Assembly (NCBI GenBank): GCA_024223125.1
Contig: JAAEOP010000705.1
Location: 1-16,240, forward strand
Direction: 5' to 3'
DNA length: 16,240 nt
From: Chloroflexota bacterium
GTDB taxonomy: Bacteria > Chloroflexota > Anaerolineae > Promineifilales > Promineifilaceae
The notes beneath the pieces are model-generated. The model searched no databases. It worked only from the letters and a program-made list of their open reading frames with translations, and was not told the DNA's origin. The translations under genes were made by a program, and so were the position numbers. Positions 1 to 7,639 of the stretch are shown here, one piece after another. Within the stretch, counting starts at the first letter, position 1. Every line of letters begins with the position of its first letter.

Positions 1-16
1 ACTTCCTCGGTTATTC

Positions 17-66
17 GTAATCCGTGTTCCGTAATCCGTGAACCGTCGAGACGGAACACGGATTAC
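17..66. repeat. Inverted repeat with 16-bp perfect arms
   Basis: The arms GTAATCCGTGTTCCGT (17-32) and ACGGAACACGGATTAC (51-66) are exact reverse complements around an 18-nt loop. The loop begins with a second direct copy of GTAATCCGTG (31-40). The structure starts four bases beyond the stop codon of the 812-residue minus-strand gene, so it could act as its transcription terminator. It has no clear T tract, and its make-up looks more like a dispersed intergenic repeat. Confidence 0.75.
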
Positions 67-70
67 AAAT

Positions 71-2509
71 TCACACCCGTGCAAACCAACGCCGCTTCTT
101 ATACGACGCGGCCGCAATGCGGTAAACATCGCGCACATATTGGTTCAAGCCGGCAGCATAAGATTCTAGCAAATCGGTGGTAATGCTAATAGCCAGGTCA
201 GGACGGCCAACGGCCGTGAGCAAAGGCACATGCGGCCGAAAATCACGCAAGGTAATATGCAGTATACCTTCCGCGTCCGTCAGTAACCCCCAGGCCAGCT
301 CCTTCTTCTCGTTGTCATCCTTAGCCGTCATAAAGCGCGTCAATGAACTGGTTGGGGCGACCTTACCCACATTAGAAAAAACTTCGCGCCCTTTCAGCAT
401 ATCATTCAGAACATCAAACTGGCCTGGAATTCTATCCAGCATCCGCTGTAGCTGTACTGGTAAATTGGCTAACAGGCGAATGGTGCCAATGCTCATACTG
501 TCACCGGCTACGGCCGCATCTTTGGATCGGTTTAAGACAGTGCCAAGACCGGCTAATGTAGTCAAATACTCCTTTTGCATTTTGGCAAATTGAGCATAAG
601 CGTGGTCCCGATTGCGGGTCGCCCGTTCATAAGCCCCCAACGCTGCCAATGATTTTTGATGCTGGTTCAACAAATCCAGGTCATCCAGAGGCACCTCAAA
701 TGTCATCGGGAAAACACGATCGCGCGGGTTTCGTTTGCTGCCATCTACAGGAATGAGAATAGCCGGGTTTTTAGTGCGCCCTGTTTTGAGAATGGCAGTT
801 AAGGCCAATTCGGCCGCAGATCGCGCTTCACCATCTTCATCCTGCTGTAGATACTCCAATTGCACCAATAGTTCGGGCGACGGCCGGTAAATAACCGCAT
901 GAATAGCCCGGTACAGCAGCAGCAAATCATTGACCGTCACTTGCAAAAAGTCATTGCGTTGTTTGAACAGTTCCCGCAGAGTCAAAATTGCCGGCATATC
1001 TACGGAGGTTGTTTCGGCGCTGGCTTCCATGGCTACCTGCGGCGCTGTTTCAAACATTTTCTGGTCTTCGGGGCGGACATGGAGTTGGGGGGAATACGGC
1101 CGTTTGTGTCCCGGTTGTGGCGTTGGCATTTGGGCTAAATGTACAGCCCAGGCTAAGGCTTCATTAGTCAAAATTTCGGCCAGCGCCACCCCCCACACCC
1201 CATCAAAATAGATGTGAGACAGATCAAAGACAAATGTTTCCCCGGTATCAAAAATCGTTAGCGGCTGATCGCCAACACCCCGCTCTCCCTGACGAATGGA
1301 AGCCAACGGTAAATTGCGAGAGCGGATATCTGTATTCAGCCAGATGGGCGCCAGGCGCAGTCCATCCAGCTCGTTGTTCAACCCTTCTGACAATTGTTCC
1401 CTAATATCGACCAGAGCCGAGCGTTTAACGTAGGCTAATTTGTGCAGCCGCGCCGGGGGTGTATCAGCCGGATGAGCCATAAAGGTAGTGACATGGGTTC
1501 GCATTGTACCCACATCTACCGGTGTGGTGGAATTAGGCAGACAGGCAGGCAGTAAATAATATCGTCCCCGGTGAATAATACCGATATGAGCTGATTTTAG
1601 GGAGACAGGTTTACGCAGTTCACCATAAATACTGGCGTCCAGGTAGGAGCGAATACTCATCTGCTGCTGATAGGCTAACAGATCATTTGCTTCTGCTTCC
1701 TGAATGTGCCGCTTCCATTCCTGTACTATTTGTCGGGGCAAACCTGTTAAGGCGGCAGCCATAAAGCCATCAAATTTGCGGCGGCGGTAAGCGGGGTAAT
1801 CTTCCCCTGGCTTAACATCGCTGCCGCGGTGATACGGCCGCTTCCCATCCCACAAGCGATACATTTTCGTAAACGATTCGGCATCTTCTCGCGCGGCCGT
1901 AAGCTCTTGCAACACAGAAATAGAGACACGCTCACGCCATTCATTTTCTAGCAAATCATAATATTGGTGCAGGCAATAAGCGGCGGCCATGGCCCAAGCC
2001 GTCACCCGATCTACCAAAGAAAGCGTCAAACCATGTTGGTTTAAGGTTGAATCAAAGCCATGCGTTTCACAAGTATGGCGAGCAGTATCATCCCGCAGCG
2101 CATAATCTACGTAAAATTGCCAGGTTCCTTCAGGGAAGGACATATCGGGGTCTTTGCCGGCTAAACGGAGCAAATTTTGGTAAGCTCCCAATACGGCCGC
2201 TGGGCCGGCAAAAAAAGTGCCATAGATTGCTTTATCTATCAAAGTTTGTTCCACCCCCTTGAACAAGAGATGAATATCGCGCCGCACCATGTTGGCCGGG
2301 GGAATGCGATCAGGCAAACGTAGTAAGCCATTAAGGATAACGCCAGGAACATTACCGGCGGGGGCAATTTTAGCGATACGATTAACCAGTTCATCAATTT
2401 CCGGTAACGATAGGGATGATAACTCTTGTACCCGCTGTGTGCGGGCAATTGTTTTGAGATTATGGATTGTCTGTTGGGTAGCGTCAATGTACTGATCGTG
2501 ATCGTTCAT
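71..2509 (-). CDS. Uncharacterised 812-aa protein with HXXXDG motif, possibly acyltransferase-like
   Basis: I do not recognise a named family for this large, apparently soluble protein. It has no signal peptide or obvious membrane segment. Residues 432-437 read HIYFDG, an HXXXDG motif as used by CoA-dependent acyltransferases (carnitine/choline acyltransferases, BAHD and condensation-type enzymes). About 275 residues later comes FSNVG (711-715), followed by a segment ending in ITTDLLESYAAGLNQYVRDV (776-795). The order of a mid-protein catalytic His and a C-terminal Ser-rich strand followed by a long helix is similar to carnitine acyltransferases. This is inference from motif order, not a demonstrated homology. 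Other landmarks are YVDYALRDDTARHT (133-146) and YYDLLENEWRERV (183-195). The ATG at 2509 has no strong Shine-Dalgarno sequence. A good sigma70-like promoter lies upstream at 2583-2611. The gene stands alone and ends at an inverted repeat. Confidence 0.7.
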   Translation of the reverse strand: MNDHDQYIDATQQTIHNLKTIARTQRVQELSSLSLPEIDELVNRIAKIAPAGNVPGVILNGLLRLPDRIPPANMVRRDIHLLFKGVEQTLIDKAIYGTFFAGPAAVLGAYQNLLRLAGKDPDMSFPEGTWQFYVDYALRDDTARHTCETHGFDSTLNQHGLTLSLVDRVTAWAMAAAYCLHQYYDLLENEWRERVSISVLQELTAAREDAESFTKMYRLWDGKRPYHRGSDVKPGEDYPAYRRRKFDGFMAAALTGLPRQIVQEWKRHIQEAEANDLLAYQQQMSIRSYLDASIYGELRKPVSLKSAHIGIIHRGRYYLLPACLPNSTTPVDVGTMRTHVTTFMAHPADTPPARLHKLAYVKRSALVDIREQLSEGLNNELDGLRLAPIWLNTDIRSRNLPLASIRQGERGVGDQPLTIFDTGETFVFDLSHIYFDGVWGVALAEILTNEALAWAVHLAQMPTPQPGHKRPYSPQLHVRPEDQKMFETAPQVAMEASAETTSVDMPAILTLRELFKQRNDFLQVTVNDLLLLYRAIHAVIYRPSPELLVQLEYLQQDEDGEARSAAELALTAILKTGRTKNPAILIPVDGSKRNPRDRVFPMTFEVPLDDLDLLNQHQKSLAALGAYERATRNRDHAYAQFAKMQKEYLTTLAGLGTVLNRSKDAAVAGDSMSIGTIRLLANLPVQLQRMLDRIPGQFDVLNDMLKGREVFSNVGKVAPTSSLTRFMTAKDDNEKKELAWGLLTDAEGILHITLRDFRPHVPLLTAVGRPDLAISITTDLLESYAAGLNQYVRDVYRIAAASYKKRRWFARV

Positions 2510-2582
2510 CAGTCATTGCCCATTCGTTGTGGTTGCGCCGCATTTGCCGTGTCATTATTTTTGTACTTCCTGGTGTGCGGTC

Positions 2583-2611
2583 ATTATCCCCTATAACGGC
2601 CGTTGTGTAAA
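2583..2611 (-). promoter_or_regulatory. Sigma70-like promoter for the 812-aa gene
   Basis: On the minus strand a -35 TTTACA (2611-2606) and a -10 GATAAT (2588-2583) are separated by exactly 17 nt. Each matches consensus at 5 of 6 bases. The spacer contains the AACGGCCGTT palindrome. The predicted transcript would start near 2576 and carry a leader of about 65 nt. Confidence 0.5.
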
Positions 2612-2784
2612 CTACTCAGATGTACATTAGTACCAACGTTACCTTTAGGAATAGCGATCAAATAAGTTGAACATTTTCCACCGCAAAAAGTGCGAAGCGC
2701 CCAAAATTTTTACCTTCATTTTCTATGCGATCTTCGCGTACTTTGCAGTTAACCGTCCAAGTTAATAAATTACCATTCCTTAGA

Positions 2785-2813
2785 TTGCATGCCTTGTTTG
2801 GGTGACTTATAAT
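2785..2813 (+). promoter_or_regulatory. Sigma70-like promoter for the DUF6932-like gene pair
   Basis: A perfect -10 TATAAT at 2808-2813 is preceded by TTGCAT at 2785-2790 (4 of 6 matches to TTGACA) with a 17-nt spacer. Transcription would start near 2820, giving a leader of about 33 nt before the ATG at 2853. Confidence 0.55.
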
Positions 2814-2852
2814 CTTTCCATTATTGTGGAGTACGCTTGTTGTGGGTAAACG

Positions 2853-3299
2853 ATGAAAGGGTGGATGGAATTCAATGAACACGGTGATCTGCCGCCAGGA
2901 ATCTATCAAGCTTCTCTTTCTGATGTGTTGGCACATTTTGGAGAGCAAACGCCAACACGTCGCATTCTAGGGCAGCGATTAGAACGAATTTATCATCTAA
3001 CTGTGCAGACAAGCCACTTAGCGCGTTTCATTATTTTCGGTTCTTTTGTAACTGACAAACCTAACCCTGGCAATGTAGACGTGTTTATTCTCATGGAAAA
3101 CAGTTTTAATGCAGGCAAACTTGACAGTGAAACGAGAATGGTATTCGATCATGTATATACTCAAAATGCTATGGGAGCCAGCATTTTCTGGATTCGTCGG
3201 CTAGCGGCGTTGGGCGGCAAAACGGCAACGATTGCTCACTGGCAAATGAAACGAGATGGTACAGAACGCGGTATTGTGGAGGTGATTGCTGATGATTAA
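2853..3299 (+). CDS. DUF6932-like nucleotidyltransferase-fold protein
   Basis: This 148-aa protein has the N-terminal signature FNEHGDLPPGIYQASL (7-22) that I associate with the DUF6932 family, small proteins with a nucleotidyltransferase-like core. The core motif is FGSFVTDKPNPGNVDVFILM (62-81). Gly63-Ser64 and Asp76 occupy the positions of the GS...DxD signature of polymerase-beta-type nucleotidyltransferases. The first Asp of the DxD pair is replaced by Asn74, so metal binding may be weakened. The ATG at 2853 lacks a strong Shine-Dalgarno; Met5 (2865) is an alternative start. The gene overlaps the next by 8 nt, so the two are probably co-translated. Family members commonly sit beside a small helical gene, which suggests a two-component module resembling toxin-antitoxin pairs. 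That role is inferred. Neither gene contains CGGCCG, unlike most of the window. Confidence 0.75.
   Translation: MKGWMEFNEHGDLPPGIYQASLSDVLAHFGEQTPTRRILGQRLERIYHLTVQTSHLARFIIFGSFVTDKPNPGNVDVFILMENSFNAGKLDSETRMVFDHVYTQNAMGASIFWIRRLAALGGKTATIAHWQMKRDGTERGIVEVIADD
3278..3285 (+). promoter_or_regulatory. Strong Shine-Dalgarno setting the partner-gene start
   Basis: GGAGGTGA lies inside the 3' end of the upstream gene, 6 nt before the ATG at 3292. It is a near-perfect anti-16S match and favours that ATG over the in-frame TTG at 3286. Confidence 0.7.
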
Positions 3300-3507
3300 G
3301 AATGATCAAGAATTGGAAAACACGCTGCAACGCATTGCTTACTTTCAGCAGCAGGTAACTCAGTTACGGCAAGTAGAAACCAATCCCGAAAATTATCGTC
3401 TATCGGTGACAGGGTATCTGGCCGAGATTGATCGGATGCAACTGGCTGTGCATGATTATTTGTGGTTACATCCGAGTGAATTAGGAGATGAAACAGTACC
3501 AGCCTGA
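3292..3507 (+). CDS. Small helical partner protein of the DUF6932-like gene
   Basis: This is a 71-aa acidic, predominantly helical protein beginning MIKNDQELENTLQRIAYFQQ. The heptad-like spacing of hydrophobics across residues 8-60 suggests a coiled coil or helical bundle. There is no recognisable DNA-binding helix-turn-helix, catalytic motif or membrane segment. The ATG at 3292 overlaps the upstream TAA by 8 nt and has an excellent Shine-Dalgarno, so translational coupling and a stoichiometric partnership with the nucleotidyltransferase-like protein are likely. Small helical genes next to DUF6932-type genes recur in bacteria as I recall, but I know no experimental function. It could be an antitoxin-like inhibitor or an assembly partner. 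Confidence 0.65.
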   Translation: MIKNDQELENTLQRIAYFQQQVTQLRQVETNPENYRLSVTGYLAEIDRMQLAVHDYLWLHPSELGDETVPA

Positions 3508-3577
3508 AGCATGGAAATCCCGATTGGGATCGTTACAATGCTGCCAGGTCACTGCCAACTGATCACTGCCTGCTGAT
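3508..3577. repeat. Convergent junction with tandem 14-bp repeat and small hairpin
   Basis: Between the plus-strand partner gene and glnS lies a weak hairpin, ATCCC (3517-3521) and GGGAT (3526-3530). Two imperfect tandem units follow, CACTGCCAACTGAT (3550-3563) and CACTGCCTGCTGAT (3564-3577). The second unit encodes the last residues and stop of glnS on the minus strand. No T tract follows the hairpin, so it is a poor terminator candidate. Confidence 0.5.
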
Positions 3578-5263
3578 CTTCGCCCAAGTGTCACGCAGGG
3601 TAATGGTGCGGTTAAAGATTGGTTTCTCTGCTGTAGAGTCCTTGTCTTTTATAAAGTAACCGCGCCGCATAAATTGGAAGCGTTCGCCTACATCCGCCTC
3701 GCCAAGACCTGGTTCTAATAATGCATCTGCCAATAATTCTAACGAATCGGGGTTGAGGTTAACGGTGAAATCTTGCCCTTCGGGAACGTCCAGGGGATTT
3801 TCTGTGTTGAAGAGCCGGTCATAAAGGCGGATTTCGGCCAGGATGGCCTGACGGCCGCTGACCCAATGGAGCGTTCCTTTTACTTTACGGCCGTCAGGCG
3901 CATTCCCCCCTCGCGTTTCTGGATCATAGGTGCAGTGGAGTTCGATGACGCGGCCGTCATCATCTTTAATCACATCCGTACAAGTCACCAGGTAAGCGCC
4001 CAACAAGCGCACTTCCCGCCCCGGCGCCAATCGGAAAAACTTCTTAGGTGCATTTTCCATAAAATCTTCCTGTTCAATGTATATCACCTTTGAAAAAGGG
4101 GTTTTATGGGTTTCACTGTTCGTTTTGTCCTGGGGATAAGTACGAATGTCAAACCACTCTTCCTGATCGTCGGGGTAGTTCTTAACCACAACGCGCAGAG
4201 GTCGTAAAACAGCCATCGCTCGTGGAGCAATTTTGTTCAAATCTTCCCGCACAGCGTATTCCAGCATACCCATATCCACTGTACTGTTAGCCGGAGCCAC
4301 ACCGGCCATATCCACCAGATTTCGCAAAGCGGCCGGTGTATAACCAAGCCGCCGCACGGCGCTTAAGGTAGGCATACGCGGGTCATCCCAGCCATTGACA
4401 TACCCTTCCTCTACCAGCTTCCGCAATTTACGTTTACTGGTAATAGTGTAGGTTAGACTCATACGGCCGTATTCCATTTGACGCGGATGGTGGATGCCCA
4501 ATTGATCTAAAAGCCAATCGTATAGGGGGCGATGGTTCACAAATTCCAGCGAACAAAGTGAATAGGTAATCCCTTCAATCGAGTCGGATTGACCATGCGC
4601 CCAATCATACATGGGGTAAATGCACCATTCATCCCCGGTACGATGGTGCGTTTTATGTAGGATGCGGTACATGACGGGGTCGCGCATATTGATGATGGGG
4701 GAACTCATATCAATTTTGGCCCGCAGCACCCGGCTCCCATCAGGGAATTCTCCCTCTTTCATCCGTTCAAATAAATCCAAATTTTCAACTGCGGAACGAT
4801 CTCGATAGGGGCTATTTTTACCCGGCTCGGTAAGTGTACCCCGATGCGCTCTGATTTCGTCAGCGCTCAAATCATCTACATACGCTTTACCATCTTTAAT
4901 GAGCTGGGTAGCCCACTCATAAAGCTGTCCAAAGTAGTCGGAAGCGTACAGCAATTTATCCCATTCATACCCCAACCAACGAATATCTTCCATGATGCCT
5001 TCTACAAATTCGATTTCTTCTTTGACGGGATTGGTGTCATCGAAACGCAGGTTGGTCACATCTCCATAATCCTGGGCCACACTAAAATTTATGTGGATTG
5101 CTTTGGCGTGACCGATGTGTAAATATCCGTTAGGTTCAGGGGGAAAGCGGGTGACAACACGGCCGTTAAAATGACCCGTTTGCAAATCCTCTTCTACTTG
5201 TCTGCGGATAAAGTCTAATGATTCCTTTGCGGCCGTGTCGCTTCCATCTACATGCTCATTCAT
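3563..5263 (-). CDS. glnS: Glutaminyl-tRNA synthetase
   Basis: This 566-aa class I aminoacyl-tRNA synthetase charges tRNA-Gln with glutamine in the cytoplasm. The Rossmann fold begins with [20 protein letters not shown] (40-59), holding the HIGH signature at 49-52. LRFDDTNP follows at 72-79. The KMSKS-equivalent loop is ITSKRKL at 274-280, whereas E. coli GlnRS has VMSKRKL. Residues 335-550 form the beta-barrel anticodon-binding region typical of GlnRS, including the stretch [18 protein letters not shown]. Length matches the bacterial enzyme (about 550). Presence of glnS implies direct charging, although a GatCAB route elsewhere cannot be excluded. The gene is monocistronic as seen, with a leader of about 100 nt that contains a dispersed repeat. 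Its 3' end abuts a tandem repeat. The start ATG at 5263 agrees with the length of the N-terminal helix in homologues. Confidence 0.97.
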   Translation of the reverse strand: MNEHVDGSDTAAKESLDFIRRQVEEDLQTGHFNGRVVTRFPPEPNGYLHIGHAKAIHINFSVAQDYGDVTNLRFDDTNPVKEEIEFVEGIMEDIRWLGYEWDKLLYASDYFGQLYEWATQLIKDGKAYVDDLSADEIRAHRGTLTEPGKNSPYRDRSAVENLDLFERMKEGEFPDGSRVLRAKIDMSSPIINMRDPVMYRILHKTHHRTGDEWCIYPMYDWAHGQSDSIEGITYSLCSLEFVNHRPLYDWLLDQLGIHHPRQMEYGRMSLTYTITSKRKLRKLVEEGYVNGWDDPRMPTLSAVRRLGYTPAALRNLVDMAGVAPANSTVDMGMLEYAVREDLNKIAPRAMAVLRPLRVVVKNYPDDQEEWFDIRTYPQDKTNSETHKTPFSKVIYIEQEDFMENAPKKFFRLAPGREVRLLGAYLVTCTDVIKDDDGRVIELHCTYDPETRGGNAPDGRKVKGTLHWVSGRQAILAEIRLYDRLFNTENPLDVPEGQDFTVNLNPDSLELLADALLEPGLGEADVGERFQFMRRGYFIKDKDSTAEKPIFNRTITLRDTWAKISRQ

Positions 5264-5301
5264 AATTAGCGCCTCTTTAATTTTTCATCGTAACTATACA
5301 G

Positions 5302-5359
5302 GTCATTCCTGCGAATGCAGGAATCCACATACCTGGATACCCGCCTTTGCAAGTATGAC
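5302..5359. repeat. GTCAT...ATGAC dispersed repeat, copy 1
   Basis: A 58-bp element is bounded by GTCAT (5302-5306) and ATGAC (5355-5359). It contains the hairpin ATTCCTGC (5305-5312), GAAT loop, GCAGGAAT (5317-5324), then CTGGATACCCGCC. This resembles the widespread GTCATTCCYGCGAA-type intergenic repeats. It lies in the glnS leader. A second, diverged copy is at 12110-12158. Confidence 0.65.
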
Positions 5360-5379
5360 AGTCGGATAATATCTGTATA

Positions 5380-5409
5380 ATTATTTCTCATCTGTGAAAG
5401 TGAGTGCAA
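5380..5409 (-). promoter_or_regulatory. Possible promoter for glnS
   Basis: On the minus strand TTGCAC (5409-5404) and AATAAT (5385-5380) are spaced 18 nt apart. The -10 matches consensus at 5 of 6 and the -35 at 3 of 6. The transcript would carry the GTCAT...ATGAC repeat in its 5' leader. Confidence 0.3.
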
Positions 5410-5496
5410 TTTTATCACGCCAGACTATATATACCAGATGACCCATTTCTTGTTACCGATTAGCACCGAATAAGATAAAATCCATCATGAGGAAAC

Positions 5497-6033
5497 ATGA
5501 TGACGAAACCCAATATGTCTCAGTTGGCTTTGCTGTTACAAGAAAGTTTACAACAAGGACACCCCACCAATCTAACAGTGATCAGCAACAGCATGATGCC
5601 TCTTCTGCAAACCGGAGACCAGATTACATTGGAGCCCGTCCAGGTTTCACAATTGGAAACGGGCGACATCATTACCTTCGCGGCCGAAAAGCATCTTTTC
5701 ACCCATCGTTTTTGGGCTTTGGCAACATCACAGGACAATACTCAATTATATACACGCGGAGACCATATGCTGCGCTTTGACCCCCCTGTGCCGGCAATGA
5801 ACCTGGTAGGTCGGGTTAGTCGCCGGCAGCGGCAAACATCTACATTGGATTTAACATACGGTTGGGGTCTACGATTAAACCGACATCTGGCCTGGCTGGC
5901 TCGACTGGAGAATTGGGGGTTGGTGGGTGGGATTGGCAACGGCCGTAACTCCCAACCATCTCTCTTCAAACGGCTTATGCACCGGGGCATTTATATGTGG
6001 GCCTGGTTGTTCACTAAAATGATTGATCGGTGA
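5497..6033 (+). CDS. S24/S26-family peptidase, signal peptidase I-like (S26B type), no anchor
   Basis: The protein has 178 aa. It carries the signal-peptidase core boxes in order: ISNSMMPLLQTGD (29-41) with the candidate nucleophile Ser32, a TGDIITFA strand (55-62), HLFTHRF (66-72) with His70, and TRGDHMLRFDPP (86-97) with Asp89. The Ser/His/Asp arrangement is that of the SipW/archaeal/ER (S26B) type, with His replacing the Lys base of standard bacterial LepB. No N-terminal membrane anchor is visible, and the C-terminal half (residues 110-178) has only short amphipathic stretches. It may therefore be soluble or peripheral and process an unusual substrate. The start is ATG at 5497 or the adjacent ATG at 5500, with TGAGGA at 5488-5493 as ribosome binding site. 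A possible weak promoter is TTGTTA at 5450-5455 with GATAAA at 5474-5479. Its 3' end is 10 nt from the convergent kinase gene. Confidence 0.75.
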   Translation: MMTKPNMSQLALLLQESLQQGHPTNLTVISNSMMPLLQTGDQITLEPVQVSQLETGDIITFAAEKHLFTHRFWALATSQDNTQLYTRGDHMLRFDPPVPAMNLVGRVSRRQRQTSTLDLTYGWGLRLNRHLAWLARLENWGLVGGIGNGRNSQPSLFKRLMHRGIYMWAWLFTKMIDR

Positions 6034-6043
6034 TTACAGCGAA

Positions 6044-7606
6044 TTAAGAGTCCAAAACCTGCCTGATTTTGCGAACCAGAACATCCATTGTAAATGGTTT
6101 TTGAATGAACGTTATACCCGATTCCATTGTGCCCACATTGGCTAAAGATTCATCCGCGTAACCGGACATAAATACAATTTTCATCTGCGGAAAGCGGGTT
6201 TTTACTTTATCTGCCAGCGCAGTCCCCGTCAGGCGCGGCATGACAATATCCGTAAGCAGCAAATCCACTTCGTTGGCAATCTCATTTTTTTCTACCAGAC
6301 GCAACGCATCTTCTCCGTTCACGGCCGTGATCACCGAATACCCTTGCTGCTCTAACAACTCAGTCACAATCTGGCGCACGGCCGGCTCATCCTCCACCAC
6401 CAAAATCATCTCCTCCCCTTCAGGCAAACTGCTGCTTGTTCTCCCTGTTAATTGACTCGCAGGTGTTCCCGGAACCTGTGGTAAAAATATCTTAAAGACC
6501 GTCCCCTCACCCAACACACTTTCGACTTGAATGTGTCCCTCATTTTGCTTAACAATGCCATAACAAGTAGCCAGACCCAAACCAGTTCCCCGGCCCGGCT
6601 CCTTGGTAGTAAAGAATGGATCAAAAATACGAGCCTGAACCTCTCCCGTCATGCCCGCCCCTGTATCACTGACACTTAAACAAACATAATGACCGGGCAG
6701 CACATCCACATGTTGTTGGGCGTACTGTTCATTTAATACTTCATTGGCGGTACGAATCGTCAACTTACCTCCATTTGGCATCGCATCCCGTGCATTGACA
6801 ACCAGATTAACCAATACCTGTTCTACCTGCCCCGGATCAACCTTAACAAAATCAAGATCGTGGTCAGGCAAAGTCACCAGTTCAATATCAGCATTAATCA
6901 ATCGCCGCAGTAGTCTATCCAGATTCAAGACAGTATCATTCAGATTGAGCGTTCGCGGCACGACTACCTGACGACGAGCAAAAGCCAATAATTGATGGGT
7001 CAGGTTAGCCGCCCGTTGGCTGGATTCTTCAATGCCAATTAGTTTACTGGTGACAGGATGATCGGGTTCCACATATCGCCGTGCCAGACTGGCATAGCTA
7101 AGAATAGCGGTCAAGACATTATTAAAATCATGGGCAATGCCGCCAGCCATATGTCCAATTGCTTCCATTTTTTGAGACTGGCGCAGTTCGGCTTCCAACC
7201 TGATCCGTTCATCTTGTGCCCGATGCCGTTCAACGGCATAACGGATGGTGCGTTCCAACGTATAGGGATTCGTTTGGCCCTTAACTAGATAATCTGCGGC
7301 GCCTGCTTCCATCGCTTCCAGGTCAACCTGATGATCCCCCTGCCCTGTCATCAAAATCACGGGGGCAGAACAACCTTCGGCTACAGCCCAGCGCAGAAGT
7401 TCCAAACCACTGTGCTGACCCAAACGATAATCTACCAGATAGATATCATGTAAATTACGAGCCATCAAGTTTGCGGCTTCTTCATAGGTTGATACCCATT
7501 GCAAGTCATAACGGCGACGATTAATATCTTCAAGTAGATCTTGCGTGATCAGATAATCGTCTTCATCATCATCTACTAATAATATGCGTAATATTTGTGT
7601 TTCCAT
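6044..7606 (-). CDS. Hybrid histidine kinase, REC-HisKA-HATPase-REC
   Basis: This 520-aa cytoplasmic signalling protein has a REC domain at 6-128 with the acidic pocket Asp12-14, phosphoacceptor Asp59 and Lys109. HisKA follows at 145-212, with phosphorylated His159 in GGIAHDFNN. The HATPase domain spans 255-376: N box VNARDAM (270-276), G1 DTGAGM (314-319), F box FDPFFTTK (328-335) and G2 GRGTGLGL (338-345). A C-terminal REC domain at 400-518 has Glu405-Asp406, Asp453, Ser481 and Lys503. There is no sensor or membrane domain, so input probably arrives by phosphotransfer to the N-terminal REC. The output partner is unknown. The chosen ATG at 7606 has GAGG 6-9 nt upstream; an in-frame TTG at 7636 would add 10 residues but overlaps the fossil kinase. 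It follows an Rcp1-like regulator and a kinase remnant in the same direction. Confidence 0.92.
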   Translation of the reverse strand: METQILRILLVDDDEDDYLITQDLLEDINRRRYDLQWVSTYEEAANLMARNLHDIYLVDYRLGQHSGLELLRWAVAEGCSAPVILMTGQGDHQVDLEAMEAGAADYLVKGQTNPYTLERTIRYAVERHRAQDERIRLEAELRQSQKMEAIGHMAGGIAHDFNNVLTAILSYASLARRYVEPDHPVTSKLIGIEESSQRAANLTHQLLAFARRQVVVPRTLNLNDTVLNLDRLLRRLINADIELVTLPDHDLDFVKVDPGQVEQVLVNLVVNARDAMPNGGKLTIRTANEVLNEQYAQQHVDVLPGHYVCLSVSDTGAGMTGEVQARIFDPFFTTKEPGRGTGLGLATCYGIVKQNEGHIQVESVLGEGTVFKIFLPQVPGTPASQLTGRTSSSLPEGEEMILVVEDEPAVRQIVTELLEQQGYSVITAVNGEDALRLVEKNEIANEVDLLLTDIVMPRLTGTALADKVKTRFPQMKIVFMSGYADESLANVGTMESGITFIQKPFTMDVLVRKIRQVLDS

Positions 7607-7639
7607 ATCAGGAGCCTCAAACTTATTACAGGCCAATCA

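Larger units (their letters stand above)
2510..2852. other. Divergent intergenic region, no gene seen
   Basis: This 343-nt gap separates the 812-residue gene (minus) from the DUF6932-like pair (plus). It carries a promoter-like pair for each direction and one CGGCCG palindrome. The stretch between about 2640 and 2780 is AT-richer than its surroundings. I see no supported small gene, RNA fold or riboswitch in it. A minus-strand open frame through 2658-2948 runs antisense into the plus-strand gene and looks like chance. Confidence 0.6.

Noticed and set aside
899..1211. Plus-strand open frames inside the 812-aa gene
   Set aside because: They are antisense to a long, continuous coding frame and have no family features.
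2658..2948. 96-codon minus-strand open frame in the divergent gap
   Set aside because: It runs antisense through the start of the DUF6932-like gene, has no ribosome binding site or recognisable composition, and covers both the promoter and an AT-rich gap.
5264..5496. T-box or other riboswitch in the glnS leader
   Set aside because: I see no T-box consensus or specifier-loop structure; the leader's main structure is the dispersed repeat hairpin.
5487..5780. 97-codon plus-strand frame overlapping the peptidase gene start
   Set aside because: It is out of frame with the gene that shows the Ser, His and Asp boxes, and is rich in residues typical of a shifted frame.
7607..7636. Ten-residue extension of the hybrid kinase from a TTG
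   Set aside because: The ATG at 7606 has its own GAGG and fits the receiver-domain start directly.
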